DNA of 64,000 nt, taken from positions 1,550,001-1,614,000 of the forward strand of contig NZ_OY762929.1 in the NCBI RefSeq assembly GCF_963666675.1, read 5' to 3'. Each line of letters opens with the position of its first letter. The stretch's first letter is position 1. The notes under the pieces are model-generated. The model had not been told where the DNA came from and ran no database searches. It saw only the letters and a program-made list of their open reading frames with translations. Positions 36,170 through 46,767 of this stretch are shown here, in pieces. Source of the stretch: an uncultured Desulfobacter sp. Its GTDB lineage: Bacteria; Desulfobacterota; Desulfobacteria; Desulfobacterales; Desulfobacteraceae. The translations under genes were made by a program, and so were the position numbers.

Positions 36170-37561
36170 TTATCCGGCCATGGCAGCTTTTTTCTGTTTC
36201 AGAATATCGAAATATGTCTGGATACGCTCCACATACTGAACCGGTTCCCAGCCCCGGGCGTATCCATATTTTGTCTGGTTATAATATTTTTCCTTGGACA
36301 ACAGCGGAAGCGTCGCCTTGATTCCCTGCCAGGTATTGGGGTTGTACCCATTCTTCTTTGCAAGGCTCATGGCGTCTTTGACGTGGCCGTATCCGACATT
36401 ATAACTTGCCAGGGCAAACAGCAACCGCTGGGAATCATCTTTTATAAAATCAAATCGTTTGTACATTAAGGATAGATATTTGATTCCCGCACGGATACTT
36501 TGCTGGGGGTCAAGGCGGTTCTTTATGCCCATTTCCCTGGCGGTTGCTTCGGTGACCTGCATGAGTCCGCGCACATTGGTATGACTTTTTGCCTCCGGGT
36601 CAAAATGGGATTCCTGGTATACAACGGCGGCGATCAGGCGCCAGTCAAAGCCGTGCTTGGCCGATTCCACCTTGATCGCATTTTTGTATTTGGGCAGCCG
36701 GCTGTTTATGCGGTCATGGAACTTTTTAAGCTCATACGCGTCAAAATTGTCGATGTTGCCATAATATTTTGTAGTGATACGCTTCAGGATACCGGTACTG
36801 CTGGCATGAAGCAAAAATTTGTTGACCTGTTTGAGCATCTCACTGTCGTTTTTGCGGACCGCCCAGGCCAGGGACTCTTTTTCCTGGATGGGAATGCCGA
36901 TGCGTATATCCGGGAAAAAGCGGCGGGTCAGCAGGGCGATGTTGGAATCGGCAACGGTGAATTTAATCTCCCTGTCATGGACCATGCCGATGAGTTCTTC
37001 GGTGGGGATATTGTTATACAGCACATACTCCAACGGTACGCCGGCGTTTTTTATCTCCGTCAGCCTGTAATGATAGGATGTCCCCCGCCTGGCATGAAAT
37101 ATTCTGAATTCCATGTCTTTGATATCTTTGGGGCTAAAGATAAGATTGTGGTGAATAATGCGCTGCTGTATGGTCATGTAGGGAATGGAAAAATCTGCAT
37201 ATTCCAGGCGCGGGGCCGTAATTGAAATGCCCGCGGCAATGAAATCGCCCTGGTCCTGTTTGAGAAACTCGAACATATTGTTCCAGCCGGGCGTTATGAC
37301 ATCAAGCTCCACATTTAAAAAACGTGCAAACTCCAGGGCCAGATCATACTCAAACCCCATGGGTTTGTTGTTGTATAAATAATAGGTGTTGATCGCCCTG
37401 TTGGTAATCAGGCGCAGTTTACCGTTTTTGCGTACTTTTTCGACGGTATTCAGTGTGTTTCCGATGTCCTGGCGGTCAATCAGCACACAAAATCTCACCA
37501 ACCCCAAGGTTATAATAATGAGAGATAAAAGTATAAAATGTCTAGTTAAAAATGATTTCAT
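36170..37561 (-). CDS. mltF: Membrane-bound lytic murein transglycosylase F
   Basis: 463 residues. N-terminal anchor helix (ILLSLIIITLGLVRFCVLI), a solute-binding-protein family 3 domain (~40-260, VRKNGKLRLITNRAINTYY) and a C-terminal lytic transglycosylase domain with the catalytic Glu in AAVVYQESHFDP plus GLMQVTEATAREMGI and SYNVGYGHVKDA. Cleaves glycan strands of peptidoglycan; the SBP domain may sense a cell-wall fragment. Transcribed after parC, gap 13 bases. Confidence 0.92.
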   Translation of the reverse strand: MKSFLTRHFILLSLIIITLGLVRFCVLIDRQDIGNTLNTVEKVRKNGKLRLITNRAINTYYLYNNKPMGFEYDLALEFARFLNVELDVITPGWNNMFEFLKQDQGDFIAAGISITAPRLEYADFSIPYMTIQQRIIHHNLIFSPKDIKDMEFRIFHARRGTSYHYRLTEIKNAGVPLEYVLYNNIPTEELIGMVHDREIKFTVADSNIALLTRRFFPDIRIGIPIQEKESLAWAVRKNDSEMLKQVNKFLLHASSTGILKRITTKYYGNIDNFDAYELKKFHDRINSRLPKYKNAIKVESAKHGFDWRLIAAVVYQESHFDPEAKSHTNVRGLMQVTEATAREMGIKNRLDPQQSIRAGIKYLSLMYKRFDFIKDDSQRLLFALASYNVGYGHVKDAMSLAKKNGYNPNTWQGIKATLPLLSKEKYYNQTKYGYARGWEPVQYVERIQTYFDILKQKKAAMAG

Positions 37562-37574
37562 TAATCCGTATCAT

Positions 37575-39839
37575 CTATCGCCGGCCTGGGATAATTTCAA
37601 GGTCATCAACTTTTCTGTATCCACGGGGAAGCAACTTTCCCCGTCGCCCCCTTGTACTTGTGTAATCCTGCTGGTTGCCTGGTGTCAGCCGCAAGAGATG
37701 TTTGCCCGAATATATAACAAGATTTGAGTTTAAAGGCAATATTTTTAGAAGCTTAAGCTTTTCCGGGTTGCTTTGGCTCTTACCGGGGGCCGGAATGTGG
37801 ATTATTTTATTGCCCTTGCCTTTTTTCAGGCGGGGCAGTTGATTGACCGGGAAGATCAGCATTCTGCCCCCGGTGGTGATGGCGGCTACATTGTCGGAAT
37901 TGACATCGGGTATGGGAAGCGGCACTATGGGCAGATCGTTTTTTGCTAATGTGATCACGGCCTTTCCGTTTTTAAAATTAGTTAAAAAATCGCTGAACTT
38001 GATGATATAGCCGTACCCATTGTCGGCCCCGTTGAGAAACAGCTCTTCATCTTCGGCGGCAAGCATTGTGTAAATGCTGGTGTCCGGGGCCAGGGTGAGG
38101 TGTCCTGTGACGGGTTCTCCGTTTCCCCTGGCCGAGGGAAGGGTGTGGGAGAACAGGGTGTAAGCCCTGCCTGCGGTGTCAATGAGTGCAATGGGTTTGT
38201 CGGATCGGGTGCGCAGGTGGCACAGCAGATTGTCCCCGGTTTTGAATTTTACGTTTTCAGGATCAATGTCATGGCCTTTGGCTGTTTTTATCCATCCATT
38301 GGTGGACAAAATAACGGTTACAGGCTCCACATCAATAACATCGGTCACCGAGAATGCTTCGGCCTCCTTGCGTTTTTTGATGGGGGAGCAGCGCTTGTCA
38401 CCAAAATTTTTGGCGTCTTCTTGGATCTCTTTGATCATAAACGCCTTAAACGCTTTAGGGGAGTTTAGAAGTTTGTCTAATTGTGCCTTCTCCTTGGACA
38501 GCGCGTCCATCTCCTGGGTGATTTTGATCTCTTCCAGTCTGGCCAGCTGGCGCAACCGGATTTCCAGCACAGCCTTCACCTGGATTTCGGACAGGCCGAA
38601 TGTCTCCATCAATTCTTTGGCCGGATCATCTGCGGTGCGTATGATCTCGATGACCTGGTCCAGGTTGAGGTAAACAATTTTAAATCCTTCCAGGATATGC
38701 AGGCGGCTGATAATTTTTTCAAGACGGAACCTGAATTTTCTTTCAATGGTGTCTCGCCTGAACTCAAGCCATTCATTCAGGATCTCTTTTAAACTTTTCA
38801 CCCCAGGCCGGCCGTCAAGGCCGATCATGTTCATGTTGATTGAAAAGGATTTTTCAAGATCGGTTGTGGCAAACAGGTGGGCTGCCAGGGCGTCCATATC
38901 CACGCGGTTTGTCCGTGGCATCACCACCAGGCGTGTGGGGGCTTCGTGGTCGGACTCATCCCGCAGATCCGAGACCATGGGCAGTTTTTTTGCACTGATC
39001 TGGGCGGCGATCTGCTCGTAGATTTTTTCCGTGGACGCATGATAGGGCAGGGCGGTGAACACAAGCTCCCCGTCCTCTATGATATACCGGGCGCGCATTT
39101 TGACCCGCCCCCTGCCTTTTTCATAGATGTCGCTGATTTCGTCTGCCGGGGTTATGATTTCAGCCTGGGTGGGGAAATCAGGGCCTTTGATGAATTTGCA
39201 CACGTCGTTGGTGTCGGCCTCTTCATTTTCAATGAGAAAGATCAATGCCTTTGCCACTTCCCTTAGATTGTGCGGGGGGATGGAGGTGGCCATGCCCACG
39301 GCAATGCCGGTGGTCCCGTTGAGCAGAATATTGGGCAAACGGGCCGGCATCAGGGACGGCTCTTCCAGGGTGCCGTCAAAATTGGGAACCCAGTTCACTG
39401 TGCCCTGTTCCAGCTCGTCCAGGAGAATTTTTGCGTACTTGGAGAGTCTTGATTCGGTGTACCGCATGGCGGCAAAGGATTTGGGATCATTGGGGTCACC
39501 CCAGTTGCCCTGGCCGTCCACCAGGGGGTATCTCAGGGAAAACGGCTGGGCCATCAGGACCATGGCCTCGTAGCAGGCCGTATCCCCGTGGGGATGAAAT
39601 TTACCCAGAACATCCCCCACGGTTCTGGCTGATTTTTTAAATTTGGCCGTGGAAGAGAGCCCAAGCTGGCTCATGGAGTATATGATTCTGCGCTGGACCG
39701 GTTTGAGTCCGTCGCCGATGTGGGGCAGGGCGCGGTCCAAAATGACATACATGGAGTAGTTCAGGTATGCGTTCTGGGTAAACTCCTGGAATGGCTGGCG
39801 TTCAAATTCTTCAACACTGGGGGTTTGGGTCTGGGTCAT
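37575..39839 (-). CDS. parC: DNA topoisomerase IV subunit A
   Basis: 754 residues. Breakage-reunion subunit of the decatenase. Contains the quinolone-determining region GKFHPHGDTACYEAMV, the active-site Tyr in AAMRYTESRLS (~123) and a C-terminal beta-propeller without the canonical GyrA box (QRRGGKG), which favours ParC over GyrA. Follows parE by five bases. Ser/Thr at the usual quinolone position cannot be judged beyond DTACYEA. Confidence 0.93.
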   Translation of the reverse strand: MTQTQTPSVEEFERQPFQEFTQNAYLNYSMYVILDRALPHIGDGLKPVQRRIIYSMSQLGLSSTAKFKKSARTVGDVLGKFHPHGDTACYEAMVLMAQPFSLRYPLVDGQGNWGDPNDPKSFAAMRYTESRLSKYAKILLDELEQGTVNWVPNFDGTLEEPSLMPARLPNILLNGTTGIAVGMATSIPPHNLREVAKALIFLIENEEADTNDVCKFIKGPDFPTQAEIITPADEISDIYEKGRGRVKMRARYIIEDGELVFTALPYHASTEKIYEQIAAQISAKKLPMVSDLRDESDHEAPTRLVVMPRTNRVDMDALAAHLFATTDLEKSFSINMNMIGLDGRPGVKSLKEILNEWLEFRRDTIERKFRFRLEKIISRLHILEGFKIVYLNLDQVIEIIRTADDPAKELMETFGLSEIQVKAVLEIRLRQLARLEEIKITQEMDALSKEKAQLDKLLNSPKAFKAFMIKEIQEDAKNFGDKRCSPIKKRKEAEAFSVTDVIDVEPVTVILSTNGWIKTAKGHDIDPENVKFKTGDNLLCHLRTRSDKPIALIDTAGRAYTLFSHTLPSARGNGEPVTGHLTLAPDTSIYTMLAAEDEELFLNGADNGYGYIIKFSDFLTNFKNGKAVITLAKNDLPIVPLPIPDVNSDNVAAITTGGRMLIFPVNQLPRLKKGKGNKIIHIPAPGKSQSNPEKLKLLKILPLNSNLVIYSGKHLLRLTPGNQQDYTSTRGRRGKLLPRGYRKVDDLEIIPGRR

Positions 39840-39844
39840 ACGTA

Positions 39845-41863
39845 TTAAATCTCTTTGATTACTCCATGGGTTTCAATCCAGTGTTTCCGGTCCCGGGCTC
39901 TTTTTTTGCTCAACAGCATATCCATAACCTGGAACACATCCTCTTTTTCTTTTTCCTGGGTTTGATTGCTGTCTGTTTCAACGGCGGGTGATACCGTTTC
40001 TTCGTTTTCCCGGGCCGGGTCATTGTCCTGGGCGTCGACGCCCGGCGGGTCCGTGATCGTCAGCTGAACCAAACGCCGGGAGTCCGGGGCAATGGTGGTT
40101 TCCCTAAGCTGGAGTGGATTCATCTCCCCCAGTCCCTTGAACCGCTGGATATTTATTTTCCCCGGCTTTTTCCTGCGGCTCAGGCGCTTGATGATGGCAC
40201 TTTTTTCTGAATCATCCAGGGCGTAAAAGACATCTTTTCCCATGTCAATCCGATAAAGGGGCGGCATGGCCACAAACACATGGCCGTGTCGTACCACCTC
40301 GGGGAAGTGTCTTAGAAACAGCGCGCACAACAGGGTCGCAATGTGCAGACCATCAGAGTCCGCATCGGCCAGGATACATAATTTGTTGTAGCGCAGCTTG
40401 GAAATATCATCGGAGCCCGGGAGCACGCCCAGAACCTGGGAAATATCCCGTATTTCTTTGGATTCAAGTATGGTAGATGCGTTTAGATCCCAGGTGTTCA
40501 GGATTTTCCCCCGCAGGGGCATGATGGCCTGGAAACGCCGGTCTCTGGCCTGCTTTGCCGAACCGCCGGCGGAATCGCCCTCCACGAAAAAGAGTTCCCG
40601 CTGGCTTTGGTCATCACTGGTGCAGTCTGACAGTTTTGCTGGCAACGAGGCCCCGCTGGTCCGGGTCTTCAAAGATACTTTTTTGCGTTTTCTTTCTCGG
40701 CTTCTGGCATTTTCAATGGCGGCCTGGGCCAGGGCTTCGCCCAGGGCGACGTTCTGGTTCAGCCACAAACTGAACGCATCCCGGACTTGAATGTTCACAA
40801 GGCCCGCACAGTGCCGTGAGGAGAGCCGCTCTTTGGTCTGCCCCGAGAACTGGGCTTCCACAAGTTTTACGGACAATACATACCCCACCTTTTGCCAGAT
40901 GTCTTCGGGGGTGAGAAAAACGCCTTTGGGCAAAATATTTCGAAATTTACAGAACTCTTTAACGGACTCCAGCAGACCTGACCTGAATCCATTGACATGG
41001 GTGCCCCCAAGTTTTGTGGGGATCAGATTGACATAGCTTTCTTCAATGTCAAGGGCGTCTTCCTTCCCCCAGTTCACTGTCCATACGGCCTTTAATTCAT
41101 CGTTGTCAGCAGCGCCTGTGAACGGTTCCGGGAAAATGGTTTCGGTGTTGCCGATCCGCTCTTGAAGGTATTGATCCAGGCCCTGGTCATAGTGCCAGGT
41201 GTCTGTCTCCCGGGTCTCTTGAACGGTAAAGGTGGTGGTCAGTCCCCGGCACAGCACCGCCTTGGATTTAAGTGCTGTTCGGATGGCGGTGACGTTGAAT
41301 TGGTCGGTATCAAAATAGGCGGGGTTGGGCTTGAATTCCAGGGTGGTGCCGGTCTTGGCAGCCTTCCCGGTCTCTTCCAGATCTTTTGTTTTGTCACCGT
41401 TTTGAAATTCAATGGCGTATTGTTTTTTGTCCCGGCAAATAACGATGGACAGGTGGCTGGACAGGGCATTGACCACCGACACCCCGACGCCGTGCAGTCC
41501 GCCTGAAAATGCATAATCCTTGCTTGAAAATTTGGCGCCGGCGTGCAGCTTGGTCATGATCAGTTCAACCCCGGAGATGCCTTCCTCCGGGTGGATGTCC
41601 ACGGGCATGCCCCGGCCGTTGTCCGATACGATGATCCTGTTGTCCGGGGTCAAGGTGACATCGATGTGTGTGGCAAAGCCTGCAATGGCCTCGTCCACAC
41701 TATTGTCGATCACCTCAAAGGCCAGGTGGTTCGGGCTCCCTGTCTCCGTGTACATGCCCGGTCTGCGTTTGACCGGATCAAGGCCTTTGAGCACCTCGAT
41801 GGATCGGGCGTCATACCCCTGGTCTGCGGTCTTATCCTGTGTCTTGCCATCAAATAAGTTCAT
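39845..41863 (-). CDS. parE: DNA topoisomerase IV subunit B
   Basis: 672 residues. GHKL ATPase domain (EVIDNSVDEAIAG; GRGMPVDIH; GGLHGVGVSVVNAL), transducer, Toprim domain (EGDSAGGSAKQARD; DADSDGLHI). A roughly 35-residue acidic linker rich in Glu, Asp and Gln precedes the final KKRARDRKHWIETHG, somewhat longer than typical. Pairs with parC downstream. Divergent from the adenylate cyclase gene across an AT-rich 158-base spacer. Confidence 0.93.
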   Translation of the reverse strand: MNLFDGKTQDKTADQGYDARSIEVLKGLDPVKRRPGMYTETGSPNHLAFEVIDNSVDEAIAGFATHIDVTLTPDNRIIVSDNGRGMPVDIHPEEGISGVELIMTKLHAGAKFSSKDYAFSGGLHGVGVSVVNALSSHLSIVICRDKKQYAIEFQNGDKTKDLEETGKAAKTGTTLEFKPNPAYFDTDQFNVTAIRTALKSKAVLCRGLTTTFTVQETRETDTWHYDQGLDQYLQERIGNTETIFPEPFTGAADNDELKAVWTVNWGKEDALDIEESYVNLIPTKLGGTHVNGFRSGLLESVKEFCKFRNILPKGVFLTPEDIWQKVGYVLSVKLVEAQFSGQTKERLSSRHCAGLVNIQVRDAFSLWLNQNVALGEALAQAAIENARSRERKRKKVSLKTRTSGASLPAKLSDCTSDDQSQRELFFVEGDSAGGSAKQARDRRFQAIMPLRGKILNTWDLNASTILESKEIRDISQVLGVLPGSDDISKLRYNKLCILADADSDGLHIATLLCALFLRHFPEVVRHGHVFVAMPPLYRIDMGKDVFYALDDSEKSAIIKRLSRRKKPGKINIQRFKGLGEMNPLQLRETTIAPDSRRLVQLTITDPPGVDAQDNDPARENEETVSPAVETDSNQTQEKEKEDVFQVMDMLLSKKRARDRKHWIETHGVIKEI

Positions 41864-42021
41864 AAAGTGGTTCTGGTATGATATACAATATTAATCAATA
41901 TTGAAAATTGTAACGAAATTTTAAATCAAACTTACATTATATATCAATCTTAAATGAAAATATAGCCCGGCATGATATAAAAATTTAAAACCACCTGGAA
42001 CATGGGAGTTGGTACAGCAGC

Positions 42022-45000
42022 ATGGATGATGCGAATCCTGAATTTGATCGTCAAACCTTTGATGATTACTGGAATACCCTTGATGAACAACAGCGCAAGG
42101 AACTGGTTCTTCAGGCCCCCCAATTGCCTGTTTACCTCGGCCTTCTACCTATCTTGAGCAGTGTCTTTTCAACCCATTACCCGTTAAGGGAAGCCGGCAG
42201 AAAAAGTTTGACCGCAATGACCTTGGTCATTCGAAGGAATATTGACACCCCGCTGGAAAATAAGCCGGTAAAGCAAGCCCGGGCCGAAGCCTTCCAGGGG
42301 GCGGCCCTGATTTACCGCAAAATTTTTATGCAGATGGCATTTTCAGATAAAAGTATCCTGATCCATGCGCTCATGAACATCGGCAGTATCGGCACCTTTT
42401 TTGCCTTCAAGGCGCTTTATCTGGAACGGGTCTCCCAGGATGTCATAAAAAAGTGTATCAAGGATCTGGACGACCGGCTTTGTCTGGTTTTTGCCGACCA
42501 GTATCTCCAGGCGGATCCTGCCATCCGTTTGCGTTTTGCCGGATTGTTCCGCTATGTGCTTGCCGGGATTAAGCAGCGTGAGGCGGTCACCTGGTACTAT
42601 GCCGGTTTGTTTGACCGGGGGCGGGATGTGGATCCCTATCTGCATAATATTGATGCCTCCTTGCGAAATCCCTTGCTCATAGAAGAAAATGAGCTGTTGT
42701 CCATGAAGCCCCAGGAACGGATTGCCGGCCTTAAAGCCATTTCAATGATGCGGTCCAGGGTACCTTTGCGTGTATTTGAAAAGGTGCTGACCCGGGAAAC
42801 CGTAAAAAAAGTCAGAATGGCTGTGTACGGTCTGATTGAAAATTCATCCTATGGGATGTATCCGGAACTGTTCGAACCGCTGTTTAAGCGGATCAAAGGC
42901 GCCAAAACCAACGAGGCCCTCGGTGTGTTCAAAGCCCTTGTGGTGACTGGCCGGCACCCCTTTCATAGGGTCATGGACCTGGTTCGCGCCATCTATCCTG
43001 CCATCATTCCCGTCATCAATATGGAGATTTCGGCATTGTCCAGGCTCTCGTTTTTTGCGCTCCAGGACATTGCCCTGAACAAGGATGCCTACCAGGGGGA
43101 AAATTATGACGTCAACCTGGCATGTATCTTCGGTATGATCAAAAAACGCCCGGAACGCGTGGTCAGGGTATTAAAGGAACATCTGGATATCTGCGGTTCG
43201 GACCAGGTTAAAAAAGATGTGGACAGGCTCATGGTTAAAACCCAGAACCTGCTGCTTAAGGAACGCAAAAGCATTGCCGCCCCGTTCAAAAAATTCCAGA
43301 CACAGGTGCCCGAAAAAAAATCCATGGTCTCCTTTTTAAAATCCATGATCAAGGACCCGGTTCAAAAGAGGTTGGATGAATTGAGACAAGGGGGGGGTCC
43401 CCAGGATCTGGACCTTCGAAGGGCGGTGATCCGGGACATGGACCTGGCCGGGATGGATTTGACCCGCTCCGTCCTTAATTTGACCGAAGCACAGATTGTT
43501 GATACGCGAATGGCCGGCGTTCATGCGGCAAACGGCGTCTGCCGCAATACATTGTTTTACAATATGAATCTGGATGATGCCGTGTTTGATCAGACCTGTT
43601 TTGACGATGCTGTTTTTGTCAATGTGTCTGCCAAACATGCAACATTCAACCAGTGCAGTTTTCAGAACGCTTCTTTTTATAATTGTGATTTCAACGGTTC
43701 GGACATGAGCGATGCACTGTTCATTGGTGCGATCATTGCTAAGTGCGCCTTCAATGAAACGAATCTGACCTGCGCCGTTTTTGCCCATTCCCGATTGTCC
43801 GGGCTCTCCTTTGCCCATGCCTGGCTTCACATGGCCGACTTCAACAATACCCAGGCGCGGTTTTGCCGGTTTGCATCCCATGCGGCCATGGACCTGCGTA
43901 CCCGGGATCTGGATTACAATGCCAGGGAATACCAGCTCAGCTTTGTTGATCTGCCGAGAATTGATCCCAGGGTGGTTGACGAGATCAATATGCTTATTTT
44001 CTGTGAATTTGTTCATTACGGGCAGGCCAAATTCCTAAAACAGAATAAGTTGAGTCTTCTGGCGGCCTTTGATGTTTTCAAGCCGGAGCAGGCCGATTTT
44101 TTTCAGCTTCTGCCTTTATTGCTCCATGAAAATATTGCCATGCCCGAGACCAGCAAGGTGCCGTCGACAACACCTTGCGGTGTGGCCGATTATCTGCCGT
44201 CCAGGGAATCCGAACGGGTTGGCCGGCAATACCTGGGCAGTGCCAATGTTCTTATCCGCCGGCATCCGGACCCCTGCATCCTTGCCGTCTATTCCATGGG
44301 AAGTGTCGGGTCTGTTGCCCAGACGGCCGAGTCTGACATTGACTACTGGATTTGTATTGATGAAAAGCGCCTGGGCCGCCAGGGGGGCGATCTTTTACGC
44401 AAGAAGCTTGATGCCCTGGAGCGCATGGCCCTGGAACGGTTTAGAATTCAGGTAACCTTTTTTCTTGTGGATATTTTCAAGGCCCGTGATAATGATTTCG
44501 GCGGCTCTTCCCAGGAGAGTTCCGGCTCTGCCCAGGCCCGGTTGCTCAAGGAGGAATTTTACCGGACCATGATCCATGTGGCCGGTAGACTGCCCCTGTG
44601 GACGGCGCTTCCCACCAGTATCAGCGCCAATTATTATACCCTGATCTTTGACTGTATCAATCGCCTGCCCGGCACCAAACGGCATATTGATCTGGGTGAT
44701 ATTTATGCCGTACCCCGTAATGAATATTTCGGCGCTTCAATCTGGCAGATGTTCAAGTGGCTCAAGAGTCCTTTTAAATCGGTGATTAAGATGGCGCTGC
44801 TGGAAAAATACATCAACACCTATGACCGGGAGCCCATGCTGTGCAACGAGTATAAAAATGAGTGGATGAATTCAGGGACCCATCTGAAACCGGGGCAGAA
44901 CGATTCCTATATCATTTTACTCAATACCATGATTCAGTTTTACATGAATTCCGGGGATACCCGATCCATCAAGCTGTTGCTCACCTGTTTTTTTCTCAAG

Positions 45001-45888
45001 CTGGGGATTACAAAGCAATCGGAACTGGATTCAAGTGTGTTTGGCTTTCGGCGCATTCTTTTGGAACGGTGCCTTTTGGAGTGGGGCTGGGATCAGGAAA
45101 AGGTCTTTGAGATCGGCCGGTTTAAATCCTGGCCTTATACCGCCATTCACCGTCTTTCCCTGACCATTGAACAATATATGATGACCCGGTACAAGGACCT
45201 TAAAACCCGGTTTCAGGATGATGCCGAGCTTGCGATTTCCGACCGGGATCGATTGGTTCTTGAGCGCAAGGTGGATATTCAATTCCAGGACAAGCCGGGT
45301 AAGATTAAGAAGCTGCTTTTAATCTCAAGTGGGGATCGTCATTTTTCAAAGCTGTATTTAAGATATCTGCCTTCTTCGTCCGGCAAAGGGTACGGCAAGT
45401 GGGAATTGATCCATAAGCCTGCAATCCAGACCGGTATGGATGAGGAATCGATACTCACGGCAAGCTCCGTGGAAGAGATCGGGGCCTGGTTGATTCATAA
45501 TCATCTCTATACGGATCATACATTTTTGACCATGGCGCCCAATTCCACGGAAGTTTCCCATGACAGCATTGAAAAATTATACCGGGCCATGCATGATTTT
45601 TTTACCCCTGAATTGCTAAAACCTGTGAGTTTTGATGCACTGGGGGTCCGGCCCTTTATTGCAAGTCTGTTTGTCTCCCTCAATTTTTATGCGGAAAGAC
45701 CTGGCGGAAAAATTTCTGATTTCACACTGATTTACCTCAATTCCTGGGATGAGATGTTTTTGCGCACCGCAAGACTTAAAGCACCGGCAAATATTGATCC
45801 TGTTAAAAGATATATCTGCAAAGAGCTTGGTTTGAAGCATTTACCCGAAAACACCGTCTTTCATGTCCCAAGAAAGGGGCTTCACTGA
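42022..45888 (+). CDS. cyaA: Class I adenylate cyclase with internal pentapeptide-repeat domain
   Basis: 1288 residues, far longer than E. coli CyaA (848). The first ~450 residues are helical and HEAT-like with no assigned domain; residues ~460-620 are pentapeptide repeats (pattern A/C-D/N-L/F-x-x, e.g. FNQCSFQNASFYNCDF). The class I cyclase part follows, with the nucleotidyltransferase signature GSVGSVAQTAESDIDYW near residue 760 carrying the metal-binding Asp pair, and a C-terminal half typical of the family. Makes cAMP from ATP. The repeats may mediate membrane or protein contacts. No start problem; ribosome site is GGGAG at some distance. Convergent with the LOG gene. Confidence 0.88.
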   Translation: MDDANPEFDRQTFDDYWNTLDEQQRKELVLQAPQLPVYLGLLPILSSVFSTHYPLREAGRKSLTAMTLVIRRNIDTPLENKPVKQARAEAFQGAALIYRKIFMQMAFSDKSILIHALMNIGSIGTFFAFKALYLERVSQDVIKKCIKDLDDRLCLVFADQYLQADPAIRLRFAGLFRYVLAGIKQREAVTWYYAGLFDRGRDVDPYLHNIDASLRNPLLIEENELLSMKPQERIAGLKAISMMRSRVPLRVFEKVLTRETVKKVRMAVYGLIENSSYGMYPELFEPLFKRIKGAKTNEALGVFKALVVTGRHPFHRVMDLVRAIYPAIIPVINMEISALSRLSFFALQDIALNKDAYQGENYDVNLACIFGMIKKRPERVVRVLKEHLDICGSDQVKKDVDRLMVKTQNLLLKERKSIAAPFKKFQTQVPEKKSMVSFLKSMIKDPVQKRLDELRQGGGPQDLDLRRAVIRDMDLAGMDLTRSVLNLTEAQIVDTRMAGVHAANGVCRNTLFYNMNLDDAVFDQTCFDDAVFVNVSAKHATFNQCSFQNASFYNCDFNGSDMSDALFIGAIIAKCAFNETNLTCAVFAHSRLSGLSFAHAWLHMADFNNTQARFCRFASHAAMDLRTRDLDYNAREYQLSFVDLPRIDPRVVDEINMLIFCEFVHYGQAKFLKQNKLSLLAAFDVFKPEQADFFQLLPLLLHENIAMPETSKVPSTTPCGVADYLPSRESERVGRQYLGSANVLIRRHPDPCILAVYSMGSVGSVAQTAESDIDYWICIDEKRLGRQGGDLLRKKLDALERMALERFRIQVTFFLVDIFKARDNDFGGSSQESSGSAQARLLKEEFYRTMIHVAGRLPLWTALPTSISANYYTLIFDCINRLPGTKRHIDLGDIYAVPRNEYFGASIWQMFKWLKSPFKSVIKMALLEKYINTYDREPMLCNEYKNEWMNSGTHLKPGQNDSYIILLNTMIQFYMNSGDTRSIKLLLTCFFLKLGITKQSELDSSVFGFRRILLERCLLEWGWDQEKVFEIGRFKSWPYTAIHRLSLTIEQYMMTRYKDLKTRFQDDAELAISDRDRLVLERKVDIQFQDKPGKIKKLLLISSGDRHFSKLYLRYLPSSSGKGYGKWELIHKPAIQTGMDEESILTASSVEEIGAWLIHNHLYTDHTFLTMAPNSTEVSHDSIEKLYRAMHDFFTPELLKPVSFDALGVRPFIASLFVSLNFYAERPGGKISDFTLIYLNSWDEMFLRTARLKAPANIDPVKRYICKELGLKHLPENTVFHVPRKGLH

Positions 45889-45926
45889 TCATAGGCCTAA
45901 CCTTTGGTCGAATGTTAGGGCGGATA

Positions 45927-46592
45927 TCAGGCTTGCTTGTAAAAATTATCTACAATTTCAAGGGCCTGTTCCGGGGTGTCAGCCAGTGAGAACAGACCCA
46001 TGTCCTCGGGCGAGATCAATCCGTTTTCGGCAAGTGCGTTTTTAATCCAGTCCAGGAGTCCGGCCCAGAATTTTTTGTTCATTAAAATCACAGGCATTTT
46101 TCGGATACGCCGGGTCTGAACCAGGGTGAGGGTTTCAAACATTTCGTCCATGGTGCCCAGGCCGCCAGGCATAATAATATAGGCCTGGGCGTATTTTACG
46201 AACATGACCTTGCGGATAAAAAAGTAATTAAAGTCCAGGGAGCGGGTCATGTAGCTGTTGCCCTTTTCTTCAAAGGGTAGCGCAATCTTCAGCCCTACGG
46301 ACTCCCCGTTCCGTTCGCTTGCACCCAGGTTGGCCGCCTCCATGATGCCGGGGCCGCCACCGGTGATGACTGCATAGCCGCCGGCAGCAAAACAGGCAGC
46401 CGTCTTCCTTGCAGTTTCATAGTCCGGGTGCCCCTTGGCCGTTCTGGAGGAACCGAAAATGGATACGGCCGGACCCAGGTCATGAAGCCCGTCTATGCCT
46501 TCAACAAATTCACCCATAATTTTAAACAGGCGCCATGATTCGCCGGATTTGAAATCATCAATGGGATACTGGATGCTCTTGGGGGTGCTCAT
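45927..46592 (-). CDS. LOG-family protein (TIGR00730)
   Basis: 221 residues from the ATG at 46592, seven bases after AGGAG; a TTG two codons earlier is less likely. Rossmann-like fold with ITGGGPGIMEAANLGA and the PGGLGTMDEMFE signature of the lysine-decarboxylase-like family. Plant and bacterial members release cytokinin bases from ribotide precursors (phosphoribohydrolase). Substrate in this organism unknown. Confidence 0.9.
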   Translation of the reverse strand: MSTPKSIQYPIDDFKSGESWRLFKIMGEFVEGIDGLHDLGPAVSIFGSSRTAKGHPDYETARKTAACFAAGGYAVITGGGPGIMEAANLGASERNGESVGLKIALPFEEKGNSYMTRSLDFNYFFIRKVMFVKYAQAYIIMPGGLGTMDEMFETLTLVQTRRIRKMPVILMNKKFWAGLLDWIKNALAENGLISPEDMGLFSLADTPEQALEIVDNFYKQA

Positions 46593-46767
46593 GTTCAACT
46601 CCTTGTTAAAACGGTTCAGGCAGCAGGTTTAGGTCGGTCAACCTATCTGGCGAAAATATATTAAATGTGGTATATACTATCCAATTCGGATTAACTGATC
46701 AAGTTGGTCTGTTAACACTTTCAATTTATTGTTTTTTGATGACAAAAAAAGAAAACACTCATTTGGA

